From Pseudomonadota bacterium (GTDB taxonomy: Bacteria > Chloroflexota > UBA5177 > JAJPKF01): a stretch of 64,000 nucleotides of DNA. Positions 1 to 8,941 of this stretch are shown here, piece after piece. The stretch lies in contig JAJPKF010000006.1 of the NCBI GenBank assembly GCA_021323865.1, positions 1 through 64,000 on the forward strand. The letters run 5' to 3'. The notes below the pieces were generated by a model. The model made no database searches, had not been told where the DNA came from, and worked only from the letters and a program-made list of their open reading frames with translations. Made by a program: the position numbers and the translations under genes. Within the stretch, counting starts at the first letter, position 1; every line of letters starts with the position of its first letter.

Positions 1-345
<345 letters not shown>

Positions 346-444
346 CACTTATGGCGTGGTCCGCCAGAAAGTTCGTACATCCTGCACTCACCAGAATCAA
401 CGCGTGACTCTCACTCTTCCATTGTGAACGTGCAGACACAAAAC

Positions 445-462
445 CGGCAGGCGAACCTGCCG
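445..462 (-). other. UUCG hairpin at the 5' end of the rRNA leader
   Basis: A perfect 7-bp stem CGGCAGG/CCTGCCG closed by a TTCG loop lies only about 5 nt downstream of the predicted rRNA start site. It is followed on the minus strand by GTTTTGTG. The shape resembles an intrinsic terminator, but its place at the very 5' end of the transcript suggests a stabilising or antitermination element. Function is not shown by the sequence. Confidence 0.45.
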
Positions 463-473
463 ATCACACTTCA

Positions 474-502
474 AATGTAACAGGTCCTTCGACCTCATGC
501 AA
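474..502 (-). promoter_or_regulatory. Candidate rRNA promoter
   Basis: On the minus strand a -35 TTGCAT (complement of 497-502) and a -10 TACATT (complement of 474-479) are separated by exactly 17 nt. This places the transcription start near 467 and gives a leader of about 120 nt before the 16S 5' end. It is the best sigma-70-type promoter in the intergenic region and is oriented towards the rRNA gene. Confidence 0.6.
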
Positions 503-631
503 GTGCAAGACTCCCACCTGTCTGAGTCCGCCAATCCCCTACCCAGTCCCGGACGAGCCGCTTCTCCTCCCCGAGACCCGGGCCTGCCACCACGTAGAAT
601 TCGCCGTAGCACGAACGCCAAAAGGGGTGGT

Positions 632-1888
632 GTGGCCCGGTTTCTCATCCAGGGTGGTCGCACCCTCCACGGCACCATTGAGGTCGCGGCCAACAAGAAC
701 GCCATCCTGCCCATGATGACGGCCGCCCTCCTGACCGAGGAAGACTGCATCATCGGCAACGTGCCCGCGATCGCCGATGTCTTCGTGATGGCTCAGCTCC
801 TCGAGAGCGTCGGCGCCACGGTCGAGTTCCTCGATGCCCGCACCCTCCGCATCAACGCCGCTCACCTCTCCGAGTCGGAGCCCGCCGAACACCTGGTGGA
901 AAGGATGCGCGCCTCCATCCTGCTCGGCGCCCCGCTGCTCGCTCGCCTGGGGCGCTGGTCCATGCGCCACCCGGGCGGCGACCGCATCGGAACCCGCTCG
1001 ATCGGCACCCACCTGAAGGCGTTCTCGATCCTCGGCGCCTCGGCTCGATCCGAGCCCCTCGCCTACCGGGTGGCTGCGCAGGAGCTGCGTCCGGGAGAGA
1101 TCTTCCTGGAGGAAACCTCGGTCACCGCAACCGAGAACATCATGATGCTGGCCGCTCGAATCGCGGGGCGCACAGTCATCAAGAATGCCGCCTGCGAGCC
1201 GCACGTCCAGAATCTGGCGGAGATGCTGCGGGCAATGGGTGCCTGCGTGAACGGAGCCGGCACCAATCGCCTGGTGATCGAAGGGCGGGATTCACTCAGC
1301 GGCGCGAAGTGCGACGTGTGGCCTGATCACACCGAAGCAGGCACCTTCGCCGCGCTGGCCGCGGCCGCTGAGGGCGACGTGACGATCGCGAACGTGGTTC
1401 CGGAGCACCTCGAGATCGTGCTGCTGACGCTGGAGCGCATGGGGCTCGATTTCAGTCAGGAGAACGGCAATCTGCACGTGCGGCCCTCGCGGCTGAAGTC
1501 CGTTCCTCAAATCGTGACGGGCCCGTGGCCCAACTTCCCCACCGACCTGGCCTCGATCTTCATTGTCCTCGCGACCCAGGCCGACGGCATGACCATGGTG
1601 CACGACTGGATGTACGAGAGCCGCATGTTCTTCATCGACCGCCTCAAGGAGATGGGCGCCCGCATCGTGCTCGCGGATCCCCACCGCTGCGTGGTGTCAG
1701 GTCCGTCGACCTTGCGCGGTCGCGAGTTTGTGAGCCCGGATATCCGCGCCGGCATCGCCCTTGTCATGGCGGCGATCATCGCCCAGGGAGACAGCGAGAT
1801 CGATCGAATCGAGCTGATCGACCGCGGCTACGAGCGGATCGACGAGCGCCTGCGGGCGTTGGGAGCGGCGATCCAGCGGATCGACTGA
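632..1888 (+). CDS. murA: UDP-N-acetylglucosamine 1-carboxyvinyltransferase, Cys-to-Asp type
   Basis: First committed step of peptidoglycan synthesis: transfers enolpyruvate from PEP to UDP-GlcNAc in the cytoplasm. The 418-residue product has the EPSP-synthase fold. Visible features are Lys22-Asn23 in the NKNAILP motif, PGGDRIGTRS at the active-site loop, FPTDLAS (catalytic Asp region), DIRAG (PEP-binding Arg) and RGYERIDERL near the C terminus. The loop residue that is Cys115 in E. coli is Asp117 here, the substitution known from Mycobacterium, which confers intrinsic fosfomycin insensitivity. The GTG at 632 is chosen because the family-typical start ARFLIQGG follows it and AAAGGGGTGG lies just upstream; the open frame back to 497 overlaps the rRNA promoter. 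The gene is divergent from the rRNA. A MurA-family paralogue is possible, but all core motifs are present. Confidence 0.93.
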   Translation: MARFLIQGGRTLHGTIEVAANKNAILPMMTAALLTEEDCIIGNVPAIADVFVMAQLLESVGATVEFLDARTLRINAAHLSESEPAEHLVERMRASILLGAPLLARLGRWSMRHPGGDRIGTRSIGTHLKAFSILGASARSEPLAYRVAAQELRPGEIFLEETSVTATENIMMLAARIAGRTVIKNAACEPHVQNLAEMLRAMGACVNGAGTNRLVIEGRDSLSGAKCDVWPDHTEAGTFAALAAAAEGDVTIANVVPEHLEIVLLTLERMGLDFSQENGNLHVRPSRLKSVPQIVTGPWPNFPTDLASIFIVLATQADGMTMVHDWMYESRMFFIDRLKEMGARIVLADPHRCVVSGPSTLRGREFVSPDIRAGIALVMAAIIAQGDSEIDRIELIDRGYERIDERLRALGAAIQRID

Positions 1889-1900
1889 GGACCGGACGCC

Positions 1901-3175
1901 CTAGGGGTAGATGCCTCGTCGGGAGGTGGCGTCGGCCACCCGTTGAATGGCCAGGGAATAGGCGGCAGTCCGGAGGTCGGAGCTGAGGCGGTCGCGCTCG
2001 GACCACACCTCCTCGAATGCCTTTTGGATGTTGCGCTCCAACCGGCCCTCCACCTCTTCGTCGCTCCAGAAAAAGGACTGGAGATCCTGGACCCACTCGA
2101 AGTAGGACACAATGACGCCCCCCGCGTTGGCCAGGATATCGGGAATCACCAGGATGTCTCGCTCTCCCAGGATGTCGTCGGCCTCGGGCGTGCTGGGGCC
2201 GTTGGAGGCTTCGGCAATGATGCGCGCCTGTATCTCCCGCGCATTGGCCGCGGTGATCTGACCCTCGATGGAGGCCGGAACGAGCAGCTCTGCCGGCAAC
2301 CGCAGCAGCTCGTCGGGAGAGACGGAGCGGCTGTCCGGGAAGCCGCCCACGGACCCAGTCGAGCGCTTGTGGAGGATGAGCCGGTGCACCTCAAGCCCGT
2401 CGGGGTTGTGGATGGCGGCCCGGGAGTCCGAGACACCCACGACACGGAAGCCGAGGTTGCCGAGGGCAAGTGCGGCGCTGCAGCCCGCGTTGCCGAATCC
2501 CTGGATGATGCATCGAGCGCCGGCCGGATCGATGCCGACGCGTTTGGCAGCCTCCTGCACCACCACGGCGATGCCGTGGCCACCCGCTTCCAGCCGTCCC
2601 TCCGATCCACCCACGGCGATCGGCTTGCCGGTCACCACCGCGGGGACGGAATGACCGACCTGCATGCTGTACGTGTCCATGATCCAGGCCATCTCCTTGG
2701 CGCCCGTGTGCAGATCGGGGCCGGGAATGTCCCGGTCGGGTCCCAGCAGGATCGAGATCTCGGTTGTGAAGCGACGGGTGAGGTGCTCCAGCTCCTGCTC
2801 GGAGAGGGAGGAAGGGTCGACGTTGACGCCGCCGGCCGCACCGCCGAACGGAATGCCCGCCACGGCCGCCTTCCAGGTCATCCACATGGCAACCGCGCGG
2901 ACCTCGTCGATGGTGACGTGACTGCTGAACCGGATGCCGCCCTTGGCGGGGCCGCGAGCGATGTTGTGCTGCACCCGGTAGCCGGTAAAGACCTGGATGC
3001 GCCTGTCGTCTCGCTGAACCGGAAAGCTGACCGTCAGCTCCCGCTTTGTCTCTCGGAGCAAGCGCCGCGTGTCGGGGTTGAGATCGATGCGCTCGGCCGC
3101 ACGGTCGAACTGCTGCTGCGCGACCCGGAAGGCATTGTACGTCGCGGACGGCTGCGAGGCAGTCGAAACGGTCAT
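1901..3175 (-). CDS. Glutamate dehydrogenase paralogue lacking the catalytic lysine
   Basis: 424-residue member of the Glu/Leu/Phe/Val dehydrogenase family (N-terminal dimerisation domain, C-terminal Rossmann domain with GFGNAG). The substrate lysines in GPAKGG and MTWK are kept, and so is the Asp in GPDLHT. The catalytic-lysine motif, normally PFGGAKGG, reads PFGGAAGG, with Ala at residue 114 (codon GCC). Normal glutamate oxidation is therefore unlikely. An intact paralogue is encoded at 61020-62303, so a regulatory subunit of a heteromeric GDH is a reasonable inference, as described for Thermus GdhA/GdhB. The ATG at 3175 follows the PBP stop by 7 nt, so the two are probably co-transcribed; an open extension upstream overlaps the PBP gene and has no family similarity. 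Confidence 0.9.
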   Translation of the reverse strand: MTVSTASQPSATYNAFRVAQQQFDRAAERIDLNPDTRRLLRETKRELTVSFPVQRDDRRIQVFTGYRVQHNIARGPAKGGIRFSSHVTIDEVRAVAMWMTWKAAVAGIPFGGAAGGVNVDPSSLSEQELEHLTRRFTTEISILLGPDRDIPGPDLHTGAKEMAWIMDTYSMQVGHSVPAVVTGKPIAVGGSEGRLEAGGHGIAVVVQEAAKRVGIDPAGARCIIQGFGNAGCSAALALGNLGFRVVGVSDSRAAIHNPDGLEVHRLILHKRSTGSVGGFPDSRSVSPDELLRLPAELLVPASIEGQITAANAREIQARIIAEASNGPSTPEADDILGERDILVIPDILANAGGVIVSYFEWVQDLQSFFWSDEEVEGRLERNIQKAFEEVWSERDRLSSDLRTAAYSLAIQRVADATSRRGIYP

Positions 3176-3182
3176 GGCTTCG

Positions 3183-5615
3183 TCATGGAAGCAGCGGTGG
3201 TGGTCCGTTGCCGCTTTGACCGTTGCCGCTCTGGCCGTTGCGGCTCTGGCCGTTGCCCGGGGAGGTGTTGTTGTTGGGAAGGAGCTGAGCAGGCGGCTGG
3301 GTCGGCTGCGTCTGGGGCTGGGGCGCGGGCTGAACCTGCTGCGTCTGAGGGGTGACGTAGCTGTAGTTGGACGATCCCTGATCGGCCGGTACCGTCGGCA
3401 CGGCGCAGAACGGAATGACCTTGGTGAAGTAAATGTCGTAGCTGAATGACCCATACGAAACGTAGGGTGTGTTGGGCACGCGGCACTGGCTTGTCGTGCC
3501 CACTTGGGCGGGCTGTGTGAAATTCTCGACGGGCAGATGGAGGATCCCGAAGGCACCTTCCATGAAGTCATGCCAGATGGGAGCGGCGCCCGTAATACCG
3601 TTGGTGCCTGGGGCCATAGCCTGGTTGTTGGCGTTGCCCACCCACACGCCGGTCACGAGCTGCGGCGTGTAACCTACCGTCCAGTTATCGGTGTAGGCGT
3701 TGGTTGTGCCCGTCTTGGCCGCTGCCGGGCGGTCAAGCAGAAGAGGAGAGTAGAGACCGAACTCGGGTGCACGGGCATTGTTGTCGGACAGAATGCTGGT
3801 GACCAGATAGGTCGCCGCGGCCGGGGCAACGCGGACTCGACGCCGGAGCAGCACCGGGTCGCTGCCGGCGGTCCAGAGTGTCTTTCCGTTGGTTCGATCC
3901 ACGATCTTCGTGAACGAGATCGGAGGAACCTTGATGCCGCCCGTGGAGAAGGCGCCGTAGGCGTCGGTCTCCTGCACGAGCTTCACGCCATGGAGCAGCC
4001 CGCCGAGCGTGAGGGCATAGCCGCAGCAGCCCGGGTTGTCGCGCCACAGATCGCTGATGCCGAAACGGTGGGCGGTATGGGCCACGGCGTGGACACCGTT
4101 CCATAGCTCCACCTTGACCGCCGGGACGTTGTAGGAGTTGGCAAGGGCGGTGCGCAGCGTCACCAGGCCGTGCCAGCGTAGGTCGTAATTGGTGGGACTG
4201 TAGTACCCGGTGGGCTGGGATGAGTCGGGAATGTTCACCGGCTCGTCAAGGACGGTGCTGGCAGGGGAGAGGCCCTTCTCGAAGGCAGAGACGTAATTGA
4301 AGACCTTGAACGATGAGCCCGGCTGACGCGGAGCGACCGCCATGTTGACGAAGCGATGCTTCAGATCAACGTTGGCAGTGCCGACCATCGCCATGACGCA
4401 ACCGTAGCAGCTTGGACGGGTGTCGATGGACACAAGGGCTCCATCGGAGACGTTCAGGCCGCCCAGCTGCGCGACCTGGTCATGGACGGTCGTCTGGGCG
4501 AGCGCCTGGAGCCGCGGATTGAGGGTGGTGATGATCCGAAGACCCGAGTGTAGGCCTCGGTTGCCCAGCTTGTGGGCGAGATAGGGATCGAAGTCAGGGC
4601 TCTCCGGGTTGGTGAGCTGGTCGAACTGGTCGATGGCGTAGGTCACGAAGTCCGGCTGACGCATCTGTCCGAAGTGCTGATGGAACCCGTGATGGTTGGC
4701 GTAGTTTTGGGCGCGAACCTCTGCCAGAGCCTCCTGTCCATGCGTGATGTATCCGCGCTCGTGCATGTAGTTCAGCACGTCGAGCATCCGCGAGTACCAC
4801 TGCCCACTTGGGGAGGGGTCGTTGAAGGGGTCGTAATCCGTAGGCGCCTGAGGCATGCCGGACAGCATCGCTTGCTGCCAGAGCGCGAGATGGGGAACGC
4901 CCACATGAAAGTAGGTCTGCGCTGCCGCCTGGACACCATAGGCCAGGTGACCGTAGTACACGTTGTTTAGGTAGTAGTACAGCAGGTAGTCCTTGGAATA
5001 GCGACGCGCCAGCTGCCAGGCGAGAACCACCTCCTTCAACTTGCGGGAGAAGGTGGGCGAGTTGTCATGCAGCACGTACTGTTTGACCAGCTGCTGAGTG
5101 ATGGTGCTCGCCCCGGACTGAATCTGGCCGCTGGTCGCGTCCTGATAGGCCGCGCGCACGATCGAAAGCGGATCGATTCCGGGGTTGGAGTAGAAGGTGG
5201 GATCCTCGGTGGCAATGGTGGCGTCGCGCAGCATCAGCGGGATGCCCGACCCGTTACAGGTGTACCAGAGCTTGAGGTGCCGGGTGTAGCGACCCTGAGG
5301 GCACTGCTTGTGGTTGGCGGGGTTCAGCTCCAACGGCCGGATGATCTTGTTGCCGCGCGTGGGATCGGGCATATCGTACAGAACTTGGTGATTGGCGGCC
5401 ATGATCTGCGAGTTTTCGAAGTTTCGCCCGAGCTTCGGATGTGGAAGCTTCACGCTTCCCAGATAGGCGAAAGCCATCACCGCAAGGCTGCCACAGAGCA
5501 GCAGAGCGACCACCATGCCGGCGACGATCACGCGAAGGAGCATATTCACGCGATGCTCTGGTGCTGCGATCAGCGCACGATGCGCGGCAAGGCGTCGACG
5601 TCTTCTTGATTGCAC
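3183..5615 (-). CDS. Class A penicillin-binding protein (transglycosylase/transpeptidase)
   Basis: 810-residue bifunctional peptidoglycan synthase, anchored by one N-terminal membrane segment (about residues 26-51) after a basic cytoplasmic stretch. The GT51 glycosyltransferase domain shows catalytic Glu137 in ATEDPTFYSNPG and the GASTITQQLVKQ motif near 168. The transpeptidase domain has S434-S-F-K437, SYN at 494-496 and KTGT at 634-637. The usual His of EDxxFxxHxG is Asn. The last 90 residues are Gln/Pro-rich and end in a short NGQSGNGQSG repeat, probably a flexible external tail. GTG start at 5615 with GGGGAGGT 5 nt upstream. It lies between a 2-hydroxyacid dehydrogenase (gap 36 nt) and the GDH paralogue (gap 7 nt), likely one transcript. 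Confidence 0.95.
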   Translation of the reverse strand: MQSRRRRRLAAHRALIAAPEHRVNMLLRVIVAGMVVALLLCGSLAVMAFAYLGSVKLPHPKLGRNFENSQIMAANHQVLYDMPDPTRGNKIIRPLELNPANHKQCPQGRYTRHLKLWYTCNGSGIPLMLRDATIATEDPTFYSNPGIDPLSIVRAAYQDATSGQIQSGASTITQQLVKQYVLHDNSPTFSRKLKEVVLAWQLARRYSKDYLLYYYLNNVYYGHLAYGVQAAAQTYFHVGVPHLALWQQAMLSGMPQAPTDYDPFNDPSPSGQWYSRMLDVLNYMHERGYITHGQEALAEVRAQNYANHHGFHQHFGQMRQPDFVTYAIDQFDQLTNPESPDFDPYLAHKLGNRGLHSGLRIITTLNPRLQALAQTTVHDQVAQLGGLNVSDGALVSIDTRPSCYGCVMAMVGTANVDLKHRFVNMAVAPRQPGSSFKVFNYVSAFEKGLSPASTVLDEPVNIPDSSQPTGYYSPTNYDLRWHGLVTLRTALANSYNVPAVKVELWNGVHAVAHTAHRFGISDLWRDNPGCCGYALTLGGLLHGVKLVQETDAYGAFSTGGIKVPPISFTKIVDRTNGKTLWTAGSDPVLLRRRVRVAPAAATYLVTSILSDNNARAPEFGLYSPLLLDRPAAAKTGTTNAYTDNWTVGYTPQLVTGVWVGNANNQAMAPGTNGITGAAPIWHDFMEGAFGILHLPVENFTQPAQVGTTSQCRVPNTPYVSYGSFSYDIYFTKVIPFCAVPTVPADQGSSNYSYVTPQTQQVQPAPQPQTQPTQPPAQLLPNNNTSPGNGQSRNGQSGNGQSGNGPPPLLP

Positions 5616-5651
5616 GGTAGACCTCCCCGGGCCGGCGGGTTCCCTTCGGAG

Positions 5652-6653
5652 CTATGCGCTCGCGCCGGTCAGCTCAAAACGTCGCCGGAACTGGGGCGAC
5701 TCCAGGACTTCGGGATTCAGGATGTTCGGCGGGCGCTCACCAGCCAGAAGCGCCAAACAGTTCTCAGCGGCCATGGTGGCCATTCGAGTGCGGGTCGCCA
5801 CCGAAGCCGAGGCGATGTGTGGCGTCAGGATGACGTTCTCGAGGTCGAGGAGGTCGGAGTAGATCGCCGGCTCGTTCTCGAAGACGTCGAGGGCCGCGCC
5901 CGCGATGCGCCCTTCCCGAAGCGCGCGCGCCAGCTCGGGCTCGTTGATGACCGGGCCGCGTGAGGTATTGATGATGCAGGCGGTGGGCTTCATGGTGTTC
6001 AGCCGCTCCCAGGAGACGAGGTGCCGGGTCTCGGGAGTTAGGGGCGTGTGCAAGCTGACAAAGTCGCTGACGGCGAATAGCTCGTCGAGATCGACATAAC
6101 GGGCATTGAGCTCTCGTTCACGCTCGGGCGGTTGGCGGACCTCATCCGAGTAAAGGATGGTCATGTCGAAGCCGGCGGCTCGCTTGGCCATGCCCTGGCC
6201 GATGCGTCCCATTCCCACAATGCCGAGGGTGGCGCCGGTGATGTCGGCCCCGAGGAGCAGCTGGATCCCCCAGCCGGTGTAGCGTCCCGCACGGGCATAC
6301 CGATCTCCCTCGACGACCCGTCGCGCGATGGCCATGAGCAGGGCGAAAGCAAAGTCGGCCGTGGTGTCCGTCAGGACGCCGGGCGTGTTGGTGACCGCGA
6401 TGCCGGCAGCCGTGGCCGCCGGGACGTCGATGTTGTCAAAACCGACCGCCACGTTGCAGATGCACTTCAGCCGGTCACCGCTCCGCAGCAGATCTGCATC
6501 AACTCCATCCGTCAGGAGGGTGAGCACGGCGTCGCTCCGCCGAGCCTCTTCCTGGAGGCGCTCAGCCGACAACGGCTCGTCCCCGTCGTTCACGACGACC
6601 TCGGCCTGCCGTCCAAGCAGGTCGATTCCCGCCTGGGGGATGACCCTCGTCAC
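5652..6653 (-). CDS. D-2-hydroxyacid dehydrogenase (glyoxylate reductase-like)
   Basis: 333-residue NAD(P)-dependent oxidoreductase of the D-isomer-specific 2-hydroxyacid dehydrogenase family, reducing 2-oxoacids such as glyoxylate or hydroxypyruvate. Seen are the dinucleotide-binding GMGRIG motif and the catalytic triad: Arg in NTSRG, Glu in DVFENEP, His in LTPHIAS. No ACT or serine-biosynthesis regulatory domain follows, so it is not a full-length SerA. The start is GTG at 6653; the frame continues a few codons upstream (coding RVYVTR) without another standard start, and no strong Shine-Dalgarno site is visible. It begins a minus-strand run with the PBP and GDH genes. The exact substrate cannot be told from sequence. 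Confidence 0.9.
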   Translation of the reverse strand: MTRVIPQAGIDLLGRQAEVVVNDGDEPLSAERLQEEARRSDAVLTLLTDGVDADLLRSGDRLKCICNVAVGFDNIDVPAATAAGIAVTNTPGVLTDTTADFAFALLMAIARRVVEGDRYARAGRYTGWGIQLLLGADITGATLGIVGMGRIGQGMAKRAAGFDMTILYSDEVRQPPERERELNARYVDLDELFAVSDFVSLHTPLTPETRHLVSWERLNTMKPTACIINTSRGPVINEPELARALREGRIAGAALDVFENEPAIYSDLLDLENVILTPHIASASVATRTRMATMAAENCLALLAGERPPNILNPEVLESPQFRRRFELTGASA

Positions 6654-6735
6654 ATAGACCCGGCCGCTACCCAGCTTCTGACTCCAGTTCTCCCGCAGCC
6701 AATACTATCAAGGAATGCGCCGATTTTGAGGTCAC

Positions 6736-7584
6736 GTGCTCCTTGCCCCCAGCGGCATCCTCGCCTGCCGGTCGCTCGTCGGGTCTCAGGTGGGGATCGA
6801 CGTTTTGGAAAACGGTGGTACCGCTCTCGATGGCGCGCTGGCCGCCTGGGCGGTGGAGCTGGCAGGGCAGGGCGATCCGGTTCTGGAGCAGCGAAGCCGG
6901 CTGACCCTGCTGATCTCGCCTGAGCTCGGAGACGGGGGGTACTTCACCGCTCACGGATGGAACGTCGATATCGCTGACTCCTTTCCTCAAGTCGCGGCTT
7001 GGCTTCTCCGCTTTGGGTCGCGCTCACTCTACGATCTCGCGCGACCGGCGGCCGGCTATGCCGGCCGGGGACTCCCGACCGCCGGGGGCCTTCGCACGAG
7101 CCCCCGCCTGCATGAGCTCCTGTCGAATCTGGAGCAGGTGTCGCAACGCCCAACGGAGTGGGCCGCTGCCGAGCCGGTACTCGTGCACGGCTGGAGAGCC
7201 GTGCACATCCAGGTGAAGGGCGGGTCGAACGCGACTCGGGCCGCGGATGGTGTGGGCCCGATCGCGTGTCTCGCCATTGACCATCGCGGTCTCGCGGTGG
7301 CTCTCGCCATGACCACCGAAGCAACCGATGGGGTTGGCCTGAGCATGGCGGGTCGAGACGGATCCGTGATGGCCGCGGCGGAGTTGGGTGGATCCCGTGG
7401 CCTTCCGGCGGTGACGGCGGCAGTGCTGAACAGGAACGACGGGAACGGCGCGATTCGTGAGACCGCAGAAGCCAAGGCACCAACCGAAACAGCCCATCTG
7501 ATGGCGGTGGCTGCGGACGCGATGAACGGGGTTCTAGTTGGGCTGGTCGACCCGGTCCAGGTGGGCCGGGTGGCCGCTTACTAG
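6736..7584 (+). CDS. Gamma-glutamyltranspeptidase-like protein without catalytic Thr
   Basis: 282-residue protein that aligns with both ends of the gamma-glutamyltranspeptidase (NTN hydrolase) fold but is about half its size. The N-terminal stretch ILACRSL...GIDVLENGGTALDGALAAWAVEL matches the GGT start (MVAS...A...MLRQGGNAVDAAVCAAA in the intact copy at 30293). The segment GPIACLAIDHRGLAVAL matches the beginning of the small subunit. The autoprocessing and nucleophilic threonine falls on Pro175, and the middle of the large subunit is missing. Self-cleavage and normal catalysis are not expected. GTG start at 6736. Its stop shares the tetranucleotide ctag with the convergent aminotransferase. 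It could be a decaying gene, but the frame is intact and uninterrupted. Confidence 0.65.
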   Translation: MLLAPSGILACRSLVGSQVGIDVLENGGTALDGALAAWAVELAGQGDPVLEQRSRLTLLISPELGDGGYFTAHGWNVDIADSFPQVAAWLLRFGSRSLYDLARPAAGYAGRGLPTAGGLRTSPRLHELLSNLEQVSQRPTEWAAAEPVLVHGWRAVHIQVKGGSNATRAADGVGPIACLAIDHRGLAVALAMTTEATDGVGLSMAGRDGSVMAAAELGGSRGLPAVTAAVLNRNDGNGAIRETAEAKAPTETAHLMAVAADAMNGVLVGLVDPVQVGRVAAY

Positions 7585-8762
7585 GTCAGGGCCATCCGCG
7601 ACGACCTGAGCGCCGACCCGATCAAATCGAGGGCCCGCTCCAGGTTCTCGTAGGAATTCGCGTAGGAAAGGCGCAGGAAGCCCTCGCCGTTGGCCCCGAA
7701 TGAAGTCCCTGCCAGCACCGCGACTCCGGCCTCCTGCAGCAGCAGATCGGCCGCTTGTCGAGAAGTCAGGCCAGTGCCCCGGATGTCCGGAAACACGTAG
7801 AACGCGCCTTTCGGAGTCGCGCAGCTGATACCGGGTATCGCGTTGAGACCCGAGACCATCAGGTCGCGACGACGGCGAAACTCCTCGACCATCGCCTCGG
7901 CCGGCGATTGGTCGCCCTGGAGCGCCTCTACGCCGGCCAGCTGGGTGAATGTTGCCGTGCAGGAGTCGCTGTTGACCATGAGCCGTGTGACATGGACGGC
8001 GAGCTCCTCGGGCATGATGCCGTAGCCCAGCCGCCATCCCGTCATTGCATAGGTCTTCGAGAAGCCATCCAGAAGGACAGTGCGCGACAGCATGTCCGGT
8101 CGTGTGGCGATGCTCTCGTGCACACCCTCGTACAGGATGCGGCAGTAGATCTCGTCGGAAAGAACCACGGCGTCCACATCTGCGGCCCGACGCGCGATTC
8201 GGTCGATGTCCTCGGCAGAGAGCGTGGCACCGGTGGGGTTGCTGGGGGAGTTGAGGATGATGAGCCGCGTTGTCTCATCGACGCCTTCGACCAAGCTGTC
8301 CACGTCGAAGACGAACCAATCCCTTTGGACCTCGTAGCCGATGGGAATGCGCCTAGCCCCGAGAAAGTCGACCATCGACTCGTAGATGGGAAAGCCGGGG
8401 TTCGGATACGCAACCGAATCTCCCGGCTCGAGAAGGGCAAGCATCACGAAGAACATGATGGGCTTCCCGCCCGGAGTCACGACCACGGATTCGGGACTGA
8501 AGGTCAGACCGCGACGGCGGCCCGCGTCCTCGGCGATGGCATCCCGTAGCTCCGGTATACCGGCAGCCGGGGAGTAGTGCGTGGCGCCCGATGAGAGGGC
8601 TCGACACCCAGCCTCGACCACGTTGGCCGGCGTGTCAAAGTCCGGCTCTCCGATCTCGAGATGGATGACGGTTCGGCCCTGCCGCTCCAGCGCGCGTGCC
8701 CGGGCCAGCACCTCGAATGCGGTCTCGGTCCCGAGGCGGTTCATCCGGTCCGCCAGTCGCAT
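7581..8762 (-). CDS. PLP-dependent class I aminotransferase (aspartate aminotransferase-like)
   Basis: 393-residue fold-type I aminotransferase that moves the amino group of aspartate or a similar amino acid to 2-oxoglutarate. Visible are the IGEPDFDTP substrate-loop motif, NSPSNPTGA, DEIY and the PLP lysine at about residue 236 in DGFSKTYAMTGWRLGY; the C-terminal FLRLSYA carries the carboxylate-binding Arg. The ATG at 8762 is preferred to the TTG at 8798 because MRLADRM is the typical family start and GAGGTTGAG precedes it. It is convergent with, and overlaps by 4 nt, the GGT-like gene. Substrate range (Asp, Ala or aromatic) is not determinable from the motifs. Confidence 0.9.
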   Translation of the reverse strand: MRLADRMNRLGTETAFEVLARARALERQGRTVIHLEIGEPDFDTPANVVEAGCRALSSGATHYSPAAGIPELRDAIAEDAGRRRGLTFSPESVVVTPGGKPIMFFVMLALLEPGDSVAYPNPGFPIYESMVDFLGARRIPIGYEVQRDWFVFDVDSLVEGVDETTRLIILNSPSNPTGATLSAEDIDRIARRAADVDAVVLSDEIYCRILYEGVHESIATRPDMLSRTVLLDGFSKTYAMTGWRLGYGIMPEELAVHVTRLMVNSDSCTATFTQLAGVEALQGDQSPAEAMVEEFRRRRDLMVSGLNAIPGISCATPKGAFYVFPDIRGTGLTSRQAADLLLQEAGVAVLAGTSFGANGEGFLRLSYANSYENLERALDLIGSALRSSRMALT

Positions 8763-8941
8763 CTCAACCTCGGACGTGTTGGCTGACTCTCTGACCAACT
8801 ATAGGAGACGGGCTGCCTCGACCTGGACGATGTGCCCAGCGGCCGACCCGGTCCCGTGCCTACTTGGACCAATGAATGGAGCGGTTCCGAACAGGCCTCT
8901 CGCTAGACTGAAGCGTCTCAGAGATCACGACCGGAGGGGCT

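Noticed and set aside
497-631. N-terminal extension of MurA
   Set aside because: It covers the rRNA promoter, has low-complexity Pro/Arg sequence and no similarity; the GTG at 632 has a ribosome site and the family start.
3183-3290. Tandem DNA repeat in the PBP 3' end
   Set aside because: It is a short coding repeat (NGQSGNGQSG), not a mobile or CRISPR element.
1943-3355. A 470-codon plus-strand open frame opposite the GDH paralogue
   Set aside because: It is antisense to a clearly recognised gene and has no domain motifs; long antisense frames are expected at this GC content.
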